Below are positions 24,856-32,950 of a stretch of 64,000 nucleotides of DNA, piece after piece (the stretch's first letter is position 1; every line of letters begins with the position of its first letter). Origin of the DNA: an uncultured Parafilimonas sp. GTDB lineage: Bacteria; Bacteroidota; Bacteroidia; Chitinophagales; Chitinophagaceae. The notes below the pieces were generated by a model, which did not search any database, was not told the DNA's origin, and worked only from the letters and a program-made list of their open reading frames with translations. Position numbers and translations under genes: made by a program. Location: the NCBI GenBank assembly GCA_903882935.1, contig CAIRZB010000100.1, forward strand, positions 62,001 through 126,000, in the 5' to 3' direction.

Positions 24856-25884
24856 CTGTCCAATCCAACCACGATAAAAGAAATTGCTAAACGCCTTAAT
24901 ATTTCGCCTTCAAGCGTTTCTAGGGCATTGCACGAACATCCTAGTATCGGGTTGGGCACTACCATGAAGGTTAAGAAGCTGGCCCTTGAGTTAAACTACG
25001 AACCCAACCAACGGGCAATCTCGTTCCAGCAAAAAAAATCATTTTCTATTGGTGTGATATTGCCTGAATTGTCAGAGGCTTTTTTTTCGGCCGCCATCAG
25101 CGGTATTGAAGACATGGCAGGCAAGCACAATTATTCCGTACTTTTAGGGCAATCTCACGATGATGAAAAGCGGGAAAAGCAAATAGCCGAAAATATGAAG
25201 AAGCACCCAGTTGACGGACTGATTGTTTCGATTGCCAAAAACACAGAAAACTACCAACACTTCGATATTTTTAAAAGGCTCAATATACCGGTGCTTTTTT
25301 TTGACCGGATACCCAATTTGGAAGACATACACTCGGTTAGCTGCAATATGGAAGCCGGCACTGTGCAGGCCGTAAATTTTTTGCTGGATAATAAGCACTT
25401 GGTAATTGGGATGATTAACGGGCCTGAAAAACTTTTTGCCAGCCAGCAACGGCGGGAGGGTTACGCCAAAGCGATGATAGCCCGCAATAAACAGTTTGAC
25501 CAGGAATTGGTAGTACCATCTGACCTTACTAAAGAAGGCACCCAGCTTGCCATGGCTAAATTACTTGCACTGCCCAATAAACCAACCGCAGTAATTGTGT
25601 TTAATGATTATGTGGCATTAGATGCCATACAGTATGCAAGGCAGAAAAACATTAGGATTAATGAGGATATTACATTTGTAAGTTTTGCCAACCTGCCCTT
25701 GTGTTCCTACATGGATTTTGCCCCCCTTGCGTCAATCGAACAGTTCCCTTACGAACAGGGGCAGAATGCCGCTGCCACCATTTTTAGCCTTCTTAACAGC
25801 AGCCACCAAACCACCGAAACTATCGTGTACCAAACCATACGTATGGAAACAAAATTGGTGCTAAACAACAAGGTTATTGATTAG
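24856..25884 (+). CDS. LacI/GalR family transcriptional regulator with apparent CTG start
   Basis: The protein has 342 residues if read from CTG 24856 (xSNPTTIKEIAKRL). The helix-turn-helix is complete only from there: TIKEIAKRLNISPSSVSRAL, then HEHPSIG, the hinge helix KVKKLALELNYEPNQRA, then the periplasmic-binding-like effector domain (IGVILPELSEAFF, NIPVLFFDRIP, FNDYVALDA). A TAA at 24850-24852 blocks any earlier start, and no ATG, GTG or TTG lies between it and the helix-turn-helix. The next possible start, TTG 24928, would delete most of the DNA-binding domain. The protein should bind DNA in the absence or presence of a sugar ligand, probably at the two upstream sites. It sits head-to-head with susCD, so it most likely controls that pair and perhaps the fucose genes. 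Confidence 0.88.
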   Translation: MSNPTTIKEIAKRLNISPSSVSRALHEHPSIGLGTTMKVKKLALELNYEPNQRAISFQQKKSFSIGVILPELSEAFFSAAISGIEDMAGKHNYSVLLGQSHDDEKREKQIAENMKKHPVDGLIVSIAKNTENYQHFDIFKRLNIPVLFFDRIPNLEDIHSVSCNMEAGTVQAVNFLLDNKHLVIGMINGPEKLFASQQRREGYAKAMIARNKQFDQELVVPSDLTKEGTQLAMAKLLALPNKPTAVIVFNDYVALDAIQYARQKNIRINEDITFVSFANLPLCSYMDFAPLASIEQFPYEQGQNAAATIFSLLNSSHQTTETIVYQTIRMETKLVLNNKVID

Positions 25885-25915
25885 CACCAATCAAGAAAAT
25901 ATTTAGCCAATCCAG

Positions 25916-26557
25916 CTATGTTTTTCCATTAATCATCCGTGAAACTATGCCACCATATTTGGTTAAATCGGCCCGTATAACACCGGCAATATGAAAAACC
26001 ATGTATGCATATAAGCCCCATTGTACAAGGCTGTGTATTTTTTTGGCTATATCATGCACCGGGTCAAGCCATTGCCAGTCCTCAAAAGCCAACACCAGGC
26101 CCGTTAACGCCATCAAAAAGAATAGGGCATAAAAAACAACATAGGCGTATTGTACGGTAAGAAAATGTTTTTTTTCTGCACCGCCCTGTGGAAAGTTTGT
26201 GGCCGTGCGTATACGTGTGGAAAGCTTCTTTTGTTTGCCAATGGCAACTTCAATCAATATGCGCCACAACATTAATAACGACAGGCCAAAACCAATATAC
26301 TTATGCAGCATCCAAAATTTATCGCTGTACTCATGGGCAACGTTTCGCGCCTGCTCTGGCGTAACCGATCCGCCGCGTTCCTTTACTAAGTCTTGCACCA
26401 TGGCAATGTTATCCTTTGTCCTGAACAGTGTAGAGGCGAATATCACCGTGGTTACTGAAGCCAAAAAGAAAATAAATACCAGCCAATGCCATAAACGCAC
26501 AGAGGCGGGCTTTGCTTCTTTAAAAAAAGGCGTGGATAGTTGCTCATTTAAAGCCAT
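25916..26557 (-). CDS. Cytochrome b561/b6-like membrane protein
   Basis: The protein has 213 residues with four main transmembrane helices (about 23-42, 84-100, 135-155 and 178-200). His residues lie in suitable places for haem: RLWHW near the start, LHKYIG in the second segment, KIHSLVQWG and VFHIAGV at the end. This is the cytochrome b561/b-type cytochrome family that moves electrons across or within the inner membrane. It has a long loop after helix one (RTKDNIAMVQ through HEYSDKF). It is convergent with the LacI gene and 147 bp downstream of the first SDR. Whether it has any link to fucose oxidation is unknown. Confidence 0.75.
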   Translation of the reverse strand: MALNEQLSTPFFKEAKPASVRLWHWLVFIFFLASVTTVIFASTLFRTKDNIAMVQDLVKERGGSVTPEQARNVAHEYSDKFWMLHKYIGFGLSLLMLWRILIEVAIGKQKKLSTRIRTATNFPQGGAEKKHFLTVQYAYVVFYALFFLMALTGLVLAFEDWQWLDPVHDIAKKIHSLVQWGLYAYMVFHIAGVIRADLTKYGGIVSRMINGKT

Positions 26558-26704
26558 ATACTTTCATTTTTTGTTTTATTTATGTCCTAAATGTAAGCGA
26601 TTGTAGCATTACACCACCTATAGCCTAGCCAGTAGTGCAAAAAATAATCATTTGGCAATGTTCCAATGCAAACTGGCTAACAAATCTTTGCATATTATTC
26701 CAAA

Positions 26705-27493
26705 TCACGCATTTGCCAAAGCCCTGTCTAAATGCACATAACCGCCGTCAACATGTATTAGCTGGCCGGTGGTATGGCTAGACGCAGTGGAAAGTAAAAA
26801 TGCGGTGGTGTTGGCAATTTCCTCCGATGTGGTCATCCGGTTTTCCAACGGAATTTTTGCCTCTATCTCCTTCAGTTTTTCAGCAGGGTTGGGCAGTGTT
26901 TTTATCCAGGTTTCATACAAAGGTGTCCAGCATTCGGCCACCACAATGGCATTTACGCGTATCCCGTATTTTAATAATTCCACCGCCCATTCTCTTGTTA
27001 AGGCATTGCGTCCGCCGTTAGCCGCGGCATAGGCAGAAGTGCCGCCCTGGCCTGTTTCCGCCGTTTTGGAGGTAATGTTTACAATGGCCCCTTTAGATAG
27101 TTTTAAGGCAGGCAACGCATAGTGTGCCATCAGGTAATAGTGCACCACATTTTTATGCAAGGATGCCATAAATTTTTCGTAGGTGCCGTTCTCCAAACCA
27201 ACACCATCGTTCACGCCTGCGTTGTTTACCAGCCCATCAATATGACCAAATTTTTCCAATACCAACTTTACAGCCTTTTCACATTCCTGCGGCTGGGTAA
27301 GCTCGGCCACCACTTGGTATGCGTTGCCGCCTGCGGCTTGCACTGCGTGTAATGTTTTAAGGTTATCGGCCTCGCTCCTGCCCACAATCACGGGTATTGC
27401 ACCTTCTGCTGCCAATACTTTTACTATCCCTTCACCAATGCCTTTGGCACCCCCGGTTACTATTATTACTTTATCCTGTAGTTGTAAGTTCAT
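26705..27493 (-). CDS. SDR family oxidoreductase, probable L-fucose dehydrogenase with Asn at the catalytic Lys position
   Basis: The protein has 262 residues. The NAD(P) loop TGGAKGIG is at 13-20, NNAG at 87-90, the catalytic Ser at about 139 (NITSKTA) and Tyr at 152. The usual YxxxK reads YAAAN here, so Lys is replaced by Asn156. The rest of the fold is complete. In this position within a lactonase/FAH/mutarotase/FucP cluster, the likely reaction is oxidation of L-fucose (or a related sugar) to the lactone. It is the last gene of the cluster, 72 bp after the lactonase. It could instead be the 2-keto-3-deoxy-fuconate dehydrogenase, but the SDR at 29941-30705 fits that better. Confidence 0.75.
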   Translation of the reverse strand: MNLQLQDKVIIVTGGAKGIGEGIVKVLAAEGAIPVIVGRSEADNLKTLHAVQAAGGNAYQVVAELTQPQECEKAVKLVLEKFGHIDGLVNNAGVNDGVGLENGTYEKFMASLHKNVVHYYLMAHYALPALKLSKGAIVNITSKTAETGQGGTSAYAAANGGRNALTREWAVELLKYGIRVNAIVVAECWTPLYETWIKTLPNPAEKLKEIEAKIPLENRMTTSEEIANTTAFLLSTASSHTTGQLIHVDGGYVHLDRALANA

Positions 27494-27565
27494 AAAAACT
27501 TTTTTGTGTTGTTTTGTTCAATTGCCTAGGGTATGACACTACCCACCCATCAGCTAATCCGTACC

Positions 27566-28519
27566 TTATAAATGATAGAACCGCGTTGCGTTGCAGCCAA
27601 AAAAATCAGCCTGTTCGTTTGTTGTAAAACTTGCAAAATAAGCCTTTAGCAAATCAATCCATTGCTTGTACGAGGCCGCAACCAGGCATACTGGCCAGTC
27701 TGACCCAAACATGATGCGCTTTGTACCGAATGCTTCCACCACCGCATCTATGTACGGCAACAGGTCTTCTTTTTTCCATAGCCTCCAGTCGGCTTCCGTT
27801 ACAATGCCCGAAATTTTACAATACACATTTTCGCATTGGGCAATGTCGTGTATGGCCTTTTGCCAATCGGCGATGTGCCCTATTTTTATGCCCGGCTTAG
27901 CGACATGGTCAATAACAAAACGCTGGTTGGGAAACGCTTTAACCAGCTCAAGTGAATAACCCAGCTGGTCAGGAAAAATAAGTATATCGTACGTAAACCC
28001 GTATTGCTCCAAAAGGCTAATACCCCTTTTAAAGGCTGGCTTTAGCATTAACGCACGGTTGGTTTCGCCTTGTAGCACATGCCTAAAGCCTTTCATTTTG
28101 GCAAAGCCGCTGTAATACTGCAAACGCTCCTCCACGTGTTCGGCCTGCAAATCAACCCAGCCCACAACACCCTTAACAAAGTCAGCCGAAGCCGCGTTTG
28201 CCAATTGAAATGCGTTTTCTTCCTCGCTTTGGTCACTTTGCACAATCACTGTGCCGCTTACACCGTTTTGCTGTAATAGCGGGTACAGGTTCTCAGGCAG
28301 AAAGTCTTTTTGAATCACGCGCATGTCGTCGTTTATCCAACTGTCACGCACAGGGTCAAACTGCCAAAAATGCTGGTGGGAATCAATAACCTCAATGTCC
28401 CCATACCCCCCGAAGGATTCTTCTGTACCTAAGGGGTGGTAATACATTGGCGGTTCACTATTTGAAGCTGCTCCATTATCTAATACTATTGGCACTTTAT
28501 AGTGTTTAAGTGTTGTCAA
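27566..28519 (-). CDS. Amidohydrolase_2 family, probable L-fuconolactonase
   Basis: The frame encodes 317 residues. The metal-binding motif DSHQHFWQF is near residue 46, with FVIDHVAKP and MFGSDWPVC further on: the amidohydrolase_2 fold of L-fuconolactone/L-rhamnonolactone hydrolases (usually about 275-285 residues). It would open L-fucono-lactone to L-fuconate in the cytoplasm. The frame begins one base after the FAH stop, and the first 40 residues (TTLKHYKVPIVLDN, then PLGTEESFGGYGD) do not look like family sequence. They resemble translated intergenic repeat, so the real start may be nearer IEVIDSHQ, although no ATG, GTG or TTG is there. Confidence 0.8.
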   Translation of the reverse strand: MTTLKHYKVPIVLDNGAASNSEPPMYYHPLGTEESFGGYGDIEVIDSHQHFWQFDPVRDSWINDDMRVIQKDFLPENLYPLLQQNGVSGTVIVQSDQSEEENAFQLANAASADFVKGVVGWVDLQAEHVEERLQYYSGFAKMKGFRHVLQGETNRALMLKPAFKRGISLLEQYGFTYDILIFPDQLGYSLELVKAFPNQRFVIDHVAKPGIKIGHIADWQKAIHDIAQCENVYCKISGIVTEADWRLWKKEDLLPYIDAVVEAFGTKRIMFGSDWPVCLVAASYKQWIDLLKAYFASFTTNEQADFFGCNATRFYHL

Positions 28520-28520
28520 A

Positions 28521-29375
28521 TTACTTATGGTAAGCCACTACATGCTGTTTTGATGTTCCCAAACCGTCAATGCCCAACTCTACCACATCGCCGGGTTGCA
28601 AATATACCTGTGGGTTCATGCCTAAGCCAACCCCAGCAGGCGTACCGGTGGAAATAACATCGCCCGGCAATAACGTCATAAACCGGCTTACATAGGCAAT
28701 TACAAAAGGCACGTTGAATATAAAATTGGCCGTCGTACCGTTTTGCATGGTTTTGCCGTTTACCGTTAGCCAAAGGTGCAGGTTGTTAACATCTGCTACC
28801 TCATCCGGCGTTACCAGCCAAGGGCCCAATGGCGCGAAGGTGTCGCAGCCCTTGCCTTTGTCCCAGGTGCCGGCGCGTTCCAATTGAAACTCGCGCTCGC
28901 TAACATCATTGTGCAAAGCATACCCAGCCACATAATCCAACGCTTCACCTTCTTCCACATAACTGGCTTTTTTGCCAATCACCACCGCCAACTCCACTTC
29001 CCAATCGGTTTTTTTTGAATCCTTGGGCACCATAATGTTATCGTTCGGCCCTACCAGCGAGGTGGTTGACTTCATGAATATCACTGGTTCCGGGGGCGGC
29101 GTGGCACCGGTCTCCCTGGCATGGTCGGCATAGTTTAGGCCGATGCATACAATTTTAGACGGCCGCGCTACGGGGCTGCCAAGCCTGGTACCTGCGGGCA
29201 CTTCGGGAAGCGAGGATTGGTTAGCGTCAACAAAAGCCGCCAACCTGGCTATGCCGTCATTTGCAAAAAAATGCTCATTGTAATCTTCGCCAAAAGCCGA
29301 TGTATCATACAATACACCGCCAATCGCAATGCCTGTTTTTTCGTCTCCAATAGAACCAAATCTTATTAATTTCAT
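28521..29375 (-). CDS. Fumarylacetoacetate hydrolase family, probable 2,4-diketo-3-deoxy-L-fuconate hydrolase
   Basis: The protein has 284 residues, normal for the short FAH family. The signature IVCIGLNYADHARETG is at about 75-90, followed by PVIFMKSTTSLVGPND, the metal ligands in DWEVELAVVIG and later Asp residues, and DVISTGTPAGVGLG near the C-terminus. In the non-phosphorylative L-fucose pathway an enzyme of this family splits 2,4-diketo-3-deoxy-L-fuconate into pyruvate and L-lactate. It lies one base upstream of the lactonase gene and was probably continuous with the SDR at 29941 before the GxxExxY element was inserted. Confidence 0.85.
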   Translation of the reverse strand: MKLIRFGSIGDEKTGIAIGGVLYDTSAFGEDYNEHFFANDGIARLAAFVDANQSSLPEVPAGTRLGSPVARPSKIVCIGLNYADHARETGATPPPEPVIFMKSTTSLVGPNDNIMVPKDSKKTDWEVELAVVIGKKASYVEEGEALDYVAGYALHNDVSEREFQLERAGTWDKGKGCDTFAPLGPWLVTPDEVADVNNLHLWLTVNGKTMQNGTTANFIFNVPFVIAYVSRFMTLLPGDVISTGTPAGVGLGMNPQVYLQPGDVVELGIDGLGTSKQHVVAYHK

Positions 29376-29390
29376 GTAGGTATTTTTTTA

Positions 29391-29920
29391 TCGCGCAAAG
29401 ACGCTAAGACACAAAGATTTGCCCCGTAATCTTTTTTGCTTTACTTATTTCTCGATTAGCGCAAATTTCGTTTTTTGTTACAAATCATTTACTAGCCTCT
29501 TGATCCCGTCCTTAATAAGCGCGCTGTTAAAATTCACTAGTAATCCCAGCTTTATACCAGTAAGCCTCAAATAGGTGATTACCTGTTTGGCATGAACGGG
29601 GGTTATGATTTCAATTGATTTAATTTCAACAATTAATTTTTCAGCAACAATAATATCAGCCCTAAATCCAATGTCCATTTTCACGTCATCATACGTAACT
29701 GATATTCCAACTTGCCTCTTGAATGTCAAGCCTTCTTTTGCCAATTCATATGCCAAAACTTCCTCATAGACCGATTCCAATAAGCCTGGGCCAAGTCTTT
29801 TGTGTATCTTGTAACAAAAGTTAACGACTATTTTAGAAAGCTCATTTTCATCCATTATTTAGCGTGTAGGTGTTTATGGTAGGCCTTGGTTTTTATTTGC
29901 GGCTTAGCGTCTTTGCGCGA
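29391..29920. mobile_element. Inverted-repeat-bounded segment carrying a GxxExxY gene
   Basis: TCGCGCAAAGACGCTAAG (29391-29408) is exactly repeated in inverse orientation at 29903-29920. Between the two arms lies only the GxxExxY gene (29478-29855). The segment sits between two catabolic genes of the same strand. The same arm motif recurs as a gene-less inverted pair at 19121-19197. No transposase is present. Confidence 0.6.
29478..29855 (-). CDS. GxxExxY protein
   Basis: The protein has 125 residues, the usual size. The name-giving motif reads GLLESVYEEVL at 24-34. A PD-(D/E)xK nuclease-like core follows: DIGFRADIIVAEKLIVEIKSI, with Asp, Glu and Lys in order, then ITYLRLTGIKLGLLVNFN. The function of this family is unknown. 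A nuclease activity has been suggested from the fold only. The gene is enclosed by 18-bp perfect inverted repeats and interrupts the fucose cluster, so it behaves as a passenger of a repeat element. It is on the same strand as its neighbours, so operon read-through remains possible. Confidence 0.9.
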   Translation of the reverse strand: MDENELSKIVVNFCYKIHKRLGPGLLESVYEEVLAYELAKEGLTFKRQVGISVTYDDVKMDIGFRADIIVAEKLIVEIKSIEIITPVHAKQVITYLRLTGIKLGLLVNFNSALIKDGIKRLVNDL

Positions 29921-29940
29921 AACCTGCCACAACGTACGCC

Positions 29941-30705
29941 CTACGTATTCAACTTTAAAAAACCACCGTCAATAGGGTAATCCGTGCCGGTGATGAAGGA
30001 GGCTTCCTCACTGCATAAGAACAACGCCAGCGTTGCTATTTCATCGGGCCTGCCCATGCGGCCGATGGGCTGCGTTTTAGAAAGTTTTTCAAACATTTCC
30101 TGTTCCCTGCCTGGGTAGGTTTTTTTCAAAAAACCGTCCACAAAAGGTGTGTGCACCCTACCGGGCGATATGGAATTGCAGCGTATTTTTTCGCCCAAAT
30201 AGTCTTTGGCAACACTAAGCGTCATGCTGTATACCGCGCCCTTACTCATGCTATATGCAAAGCGGTCGCTGAGGCCCGCCAAGGCGGCAACGGAGCAAAT
30301 ATTTACAATGGCACCGCCACCACTTACCTTCATAATGGGTATTGCCACATGCAAACTGTTATAAACGCCCTTTACGTTAACGTGGTAAATGCGGTCAAAA
30401 TCAGCCTCGGCCGTGGTGTCGGCCTTACCGATGTGCGATATGCCGGCGCTATTAACCAAAACATCAATTTGTTTAATCTGGCTAAACACTTCCGCCACCT
30501 CGTATTGCTTTGTTATGTCGCAGGGGTAAGCAAATGCCAAACCGTTTTGCGCTATAATTTCACCTGCCGTGGCTTTCGCGTTTTCGCCATGAATGTCCAC
30601 TACATGCACCACCGCGCCCTGTGCACCAAACAACAGCGATATGGCTTTGCCTATACCGCTGCCTCCGCCCGTTATAACCGCATGTTTATTTTGTAAAGAA
30701 AACAT
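29941..30705 (-). CDS. SDR family oxidoreductase, probable 2-keto-3-deoxy-L-fuconate dehydrogenase
   Basis: The protein has 254 residues. The cofactor loop TGGGSGIG is at 12-19, NSAG at 85-88, catalytic Ser138 (NICSVAA), Tyr151 and Lys155 (YSMSK). The Asp in VVDIHG (about 37) favours NAD over NADP. The C-terminus GTDYPIDGG is typical. The substrate loop RVHTPFVDGFLKKTYPG resembles the 2-keto-3-deoxy-L-fuconate dehydrogenase group. It would oxidise the 4-hydroxyl to the 2,4-diketo acid used by the FAH-family enzyme. The gene is part of the same-strand cluster from fucP (32519) to the first SDR. Confidence 0.8.
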   Translation of the reverse strand: MFSLQNKHAVITGGGSGIGKAISLLFGAQGAVVHVVDIHGENAKATAGEIIAQNGLAFAYPCDITKQYEVAEVFSQIKQIDVLVNSAGISHIGKADTTAEADFDRIYHVNVKGVYNSLHVAIPIMKVSGGGAIVNICSVAALAGLSDRFAYSMSKGAVYSMTLSVAKDYLGEKIRCNSISPGRVHTPFVDGFLKKTYPGREQEMFEKLSKTQPIGRMGRPDEIATLALFLCSEEASFITGTDYPIDGGFLKLNT

Positions 30706-30855
30706 AACCCCCCTCCGACCCCCTAAAGGGGCACTTTAATAGCATGAATAATTTAATTTTCGCCCACCGTTGCTGCTAGAATACCTGTAGGTCCTCGCTA
30801 CCCAACATTTTCAAATTTTCTCTAAATGAGTCCTTTCGGACAAATTAGCTCATTT

Positions 30856-31191
30856 TCAAATTGGAAGGGCAAATATCTGCTTCATCACTACCCACTTTTC
30901 ACCCGGCTTTGCGGCGGGTATGGCCTGTTGGTATTTCCACATCAGAGCCTCCCATTCCTGCACTTTGGGGTTGGCGGCGTCCATCGCGCTTTTTCTGCCA
31001 AAATCAAAATCATCCTCCGTTTCCATGATCATGAAAAGCCTGTTGCCTGCCCGGTAAATATCCATCACATGTATACCGGCATCGCGAATGCTTTTCATTA
31101 TCTCTGGGCGTGGGCGCTGGTGGTAATCTTCGTATTCGCTTATCAACTGTTCATCATCCACAAGGTCTAGCGCAAGGCAGTATCGTAACAT
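30856..31191 (-). CDS. L-rhamnose/L-fucose mutarotase (RhaM/FucU-like)
   Basis: The protein has 111 residues, the normal length of the L-rhamnose mutarotase family. Visible family features are YCLALDLVDDEQLISEYEDYH (Tyr and His of the active site), IMKSIRDAGIHVMDIYRAGNRLFMIMET and the C-terminal EWEALMWKYQ. It interconverts alpha and beta anomers of a 6-deoxyhexose, feeding the dehydrogenase. It is located 41 bp downstream of fucP. The same family serves L-fucose, L-rhamnose and L-galactose pathways, so it does not settle the sugar by itself. Confidence 0.88.
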   Translation of the reverse strand: MLRYCLALDLVDDEQLISEYEDYHQRPRPEIMKSIRDAGIHVMDIYRAGNRLFMIMETEDDFDFGRKSAMDAANPKVQEWEALMWKYQQAIPAAKPGEKWVVMKQIFALPI

Positions 31192-31232
31192 ATAATTTTT
31201 TGAATTAATGTAGCTGTTAATATATTAAACCA

Positions 31233-32519
31233 TTACTCAAATACAGGCACCTTGCCATCGTTTTGCAAGCCGGCATATTCCTGGTTCGACATTTTAATTT
31301 GATGCCCTTTCAAGCCAAAATAAAGAATCACCGCAAAACAAAGCAGGGGCACGATATATGCGTTTTGCATACTGCCTGTCATATCTGAGATATAGGCCAT
31401 AATAACCGGAATACATGCCCCGCCAATAATTGACATGATAAGGAAAGAAGATCCTATTTTAGCCTCAGCACCAAGGTCCTTAATACCCAATGCGAAAATA
31501 GTAGGGAACATTATGGACATAAAGAATGGGGTTACTGCCGCAGCATACACCGCAACTGAACCTTTAAAAGTTAGCGCAACTACCAACAACAATATATTTA
31601 TAACGGCGTACAAACTCAGCAGTTTCGCAGGTTTAATGTACCGCATAAAAAAGGTGCCTGCAAACCTGCCCACCATAAAACCACCCAATGCAGTGCCCCA
31701 CAAATAACCCGACTGTTGTTCAGGAAAATCTGCCACAAATTTTGAATACCGTATAAAAAAACTACCCACACCTACTTGGGCACCCACATAACAAAACTCC
31801 GCAATGACGGCCCACTTAAGGTGGCTGTTTTTAAATACGCTCAAAGAGAACTTGGTTGAATGCCCCTCATCAGTGACTTCAGGCAGTTTGGTAAGCACAA
31901 ATAATATAGTTACAAAAACAACTACCAAACCCATTACCAAATAAGGTGCTTTAACAGTCGATGCTTCAAAATTTAGGTAACTTGTTAAATCAGCCGCAGA
32001 CATTTTATGTAGTTCGTCCGAAGAATGCTCAATACCTGAAAAAATAAATTTGCTGCCAATAATAGGTGCCAGCATGGCGCCGAGGCCGTTGAACGATTGC
32101 GCAAAATTTAAACGCTGCTCAGATGTATCCCTGCTGCCCAAAACGGTCACATAAGGGTTGGCAACCGTTTCCAAAAAAGTAGCCCCGCTACCCATTATAA
32201 ATAAAGCGACCAGGAAGAAGTAATACTCCCTTACCATGGCTGCAGGTATAAACAATAATGCACCGAATGCATACAGTGAAAGGCCAAACAAGATACCCTT
32301 TTTATAGTTATATTTCTGCACAAATAACCCAGCAGGTATGGCAATGGTAAAATAAGCCAAGTAGATGGCTATGTCAATAAACGACGACTGGGTGTCGCTC
32401 AACTGGCATGCTTTTTTTAAATGCGGTATGAGTATTGGGTTAAGGTTATGCAGGAAAGCCCACAAGAAGAACAATGAACACACTAAAATAAAGGGGACAA
32501 GAAAATTGTTTTTTGGCAT
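31233..32519 (-). CDS. fucP: L-fucose:H+ symporter-like MFS permease
   Basis: The protein has 428 residues and 12 predicted transmembrane helices of the FucP type. The segment FFLWAFLHNLNPILIPHLKKACQL near the start, with Asn and His in the first helix, and GATFLETVANPYVTVLG with the helix-4 Glu, agree with the FucP family (Glu and Asp residues are used in proton-coupled L-fucose transport). It would bring L-fucose or a related sugar through the inner membrane. It is the first gene of the cluster (32519 to 26705), upstream of the mutarotase. A stretch of 431 bp without genes lies upstream. Confidence 0.85.
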   Translation of the reverse strand: MPKNNFLVPFILVCSLFFLWAFLHNLNPILIPHLKKACQLSDTQSSFIDIAIYLAYFTIAIPAGLFVQKYNYKKGILFGLSLYAFGALLFIPAAMVREYYFFLVALFIMGSGATFLETVANPYVTVLGSRDTSEQRLNFAQSFNGLGAMLAPIIGSKFIFSGIEHSSDELHKMSAADLTSYLNFEASTVKAPYLVMGLVVVFVTILFVLTKLPEVTDEGHSTKFSLSVFKNSHLKWAVIAEFCYVGAQVGVGSFFIRYSKFVADFPEQQSGYLWGTALGGFMVGRFAGTFFMRYIKPAKLLSLYAVINILLLVVALTFKGSVAVYAAAVTPFFMSIMFPTIFALGIKDLGAEAKIGSSFLIMSIIGGACIPVIMAYISDMTGSMQNAYIVPLLCFAVILYFGLKGHQIKMSNQEYAGLQNDGKVPVFE

Positions 32520-32950
32520 GGCAACGGTTATTTACGCTTTTTCGTTAGTTATGGAAAACATTACACCCGGTTTGTTTTGTACGCTATAAAATTGAAACAG
32601 TCTATCACTAAAACAAAATAAAAATAGGGAACAAAAACTATTGCGCAAATATTAGATAATAAAAACGAATGAATGGTTAAGGATGAACAATTTGGCAAAA
32701 AATAGCACCAAAGCGTTTAAGTGTATGATTTACACGGGAATTGCAAGTGCTAAAAACGTCTAAAAATCCAAGGCGCTTACAACCAAACCTACCAGGTTAC
32801 CGGCCGAAGTATAACCTAGCCAACGGATACAAAAAAGCCCCGCAACTTCGGCCTGTTTGTTAACATGCGCCGCTGCTGCGGGGTTAGTATAAGTTTAGTA
32901 TTGCATTTTTTGCGCCATGCGGCGCAAATATCAAATCATAATAGGTGGTC
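32520..32950. other. Intergenic region: fucP promoter side and efflux-operon terminator
   Basis: There is no gene. The right part carries the terminator of the efflux operon (32831-32885). The left part must hold the fucP promoter. No copy of the 15-bp LacI-type site is seen here. Confidence 0.6.
32831..32885 (-). terminator. Rho-independent terminator of the efflux operon
   Basis: On the minus strand, TGCGGGG (32877-32883) and CCCCGCA (32838-32844) form the stem, followed by a run of T (six A at 32831-32836 on the plus strand). The long loop has internal pairing. It lies 66 bp after the outer-membrane channel gene. Confidence 0.7.

Noticed and set aside
30713-30735. CCCCTAAAGGGG palindrome as an operator
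   Set aside because: Such short C/G palindromes are common in intergenic DNA of this kind of genome, and nothing links it to a regulator here.
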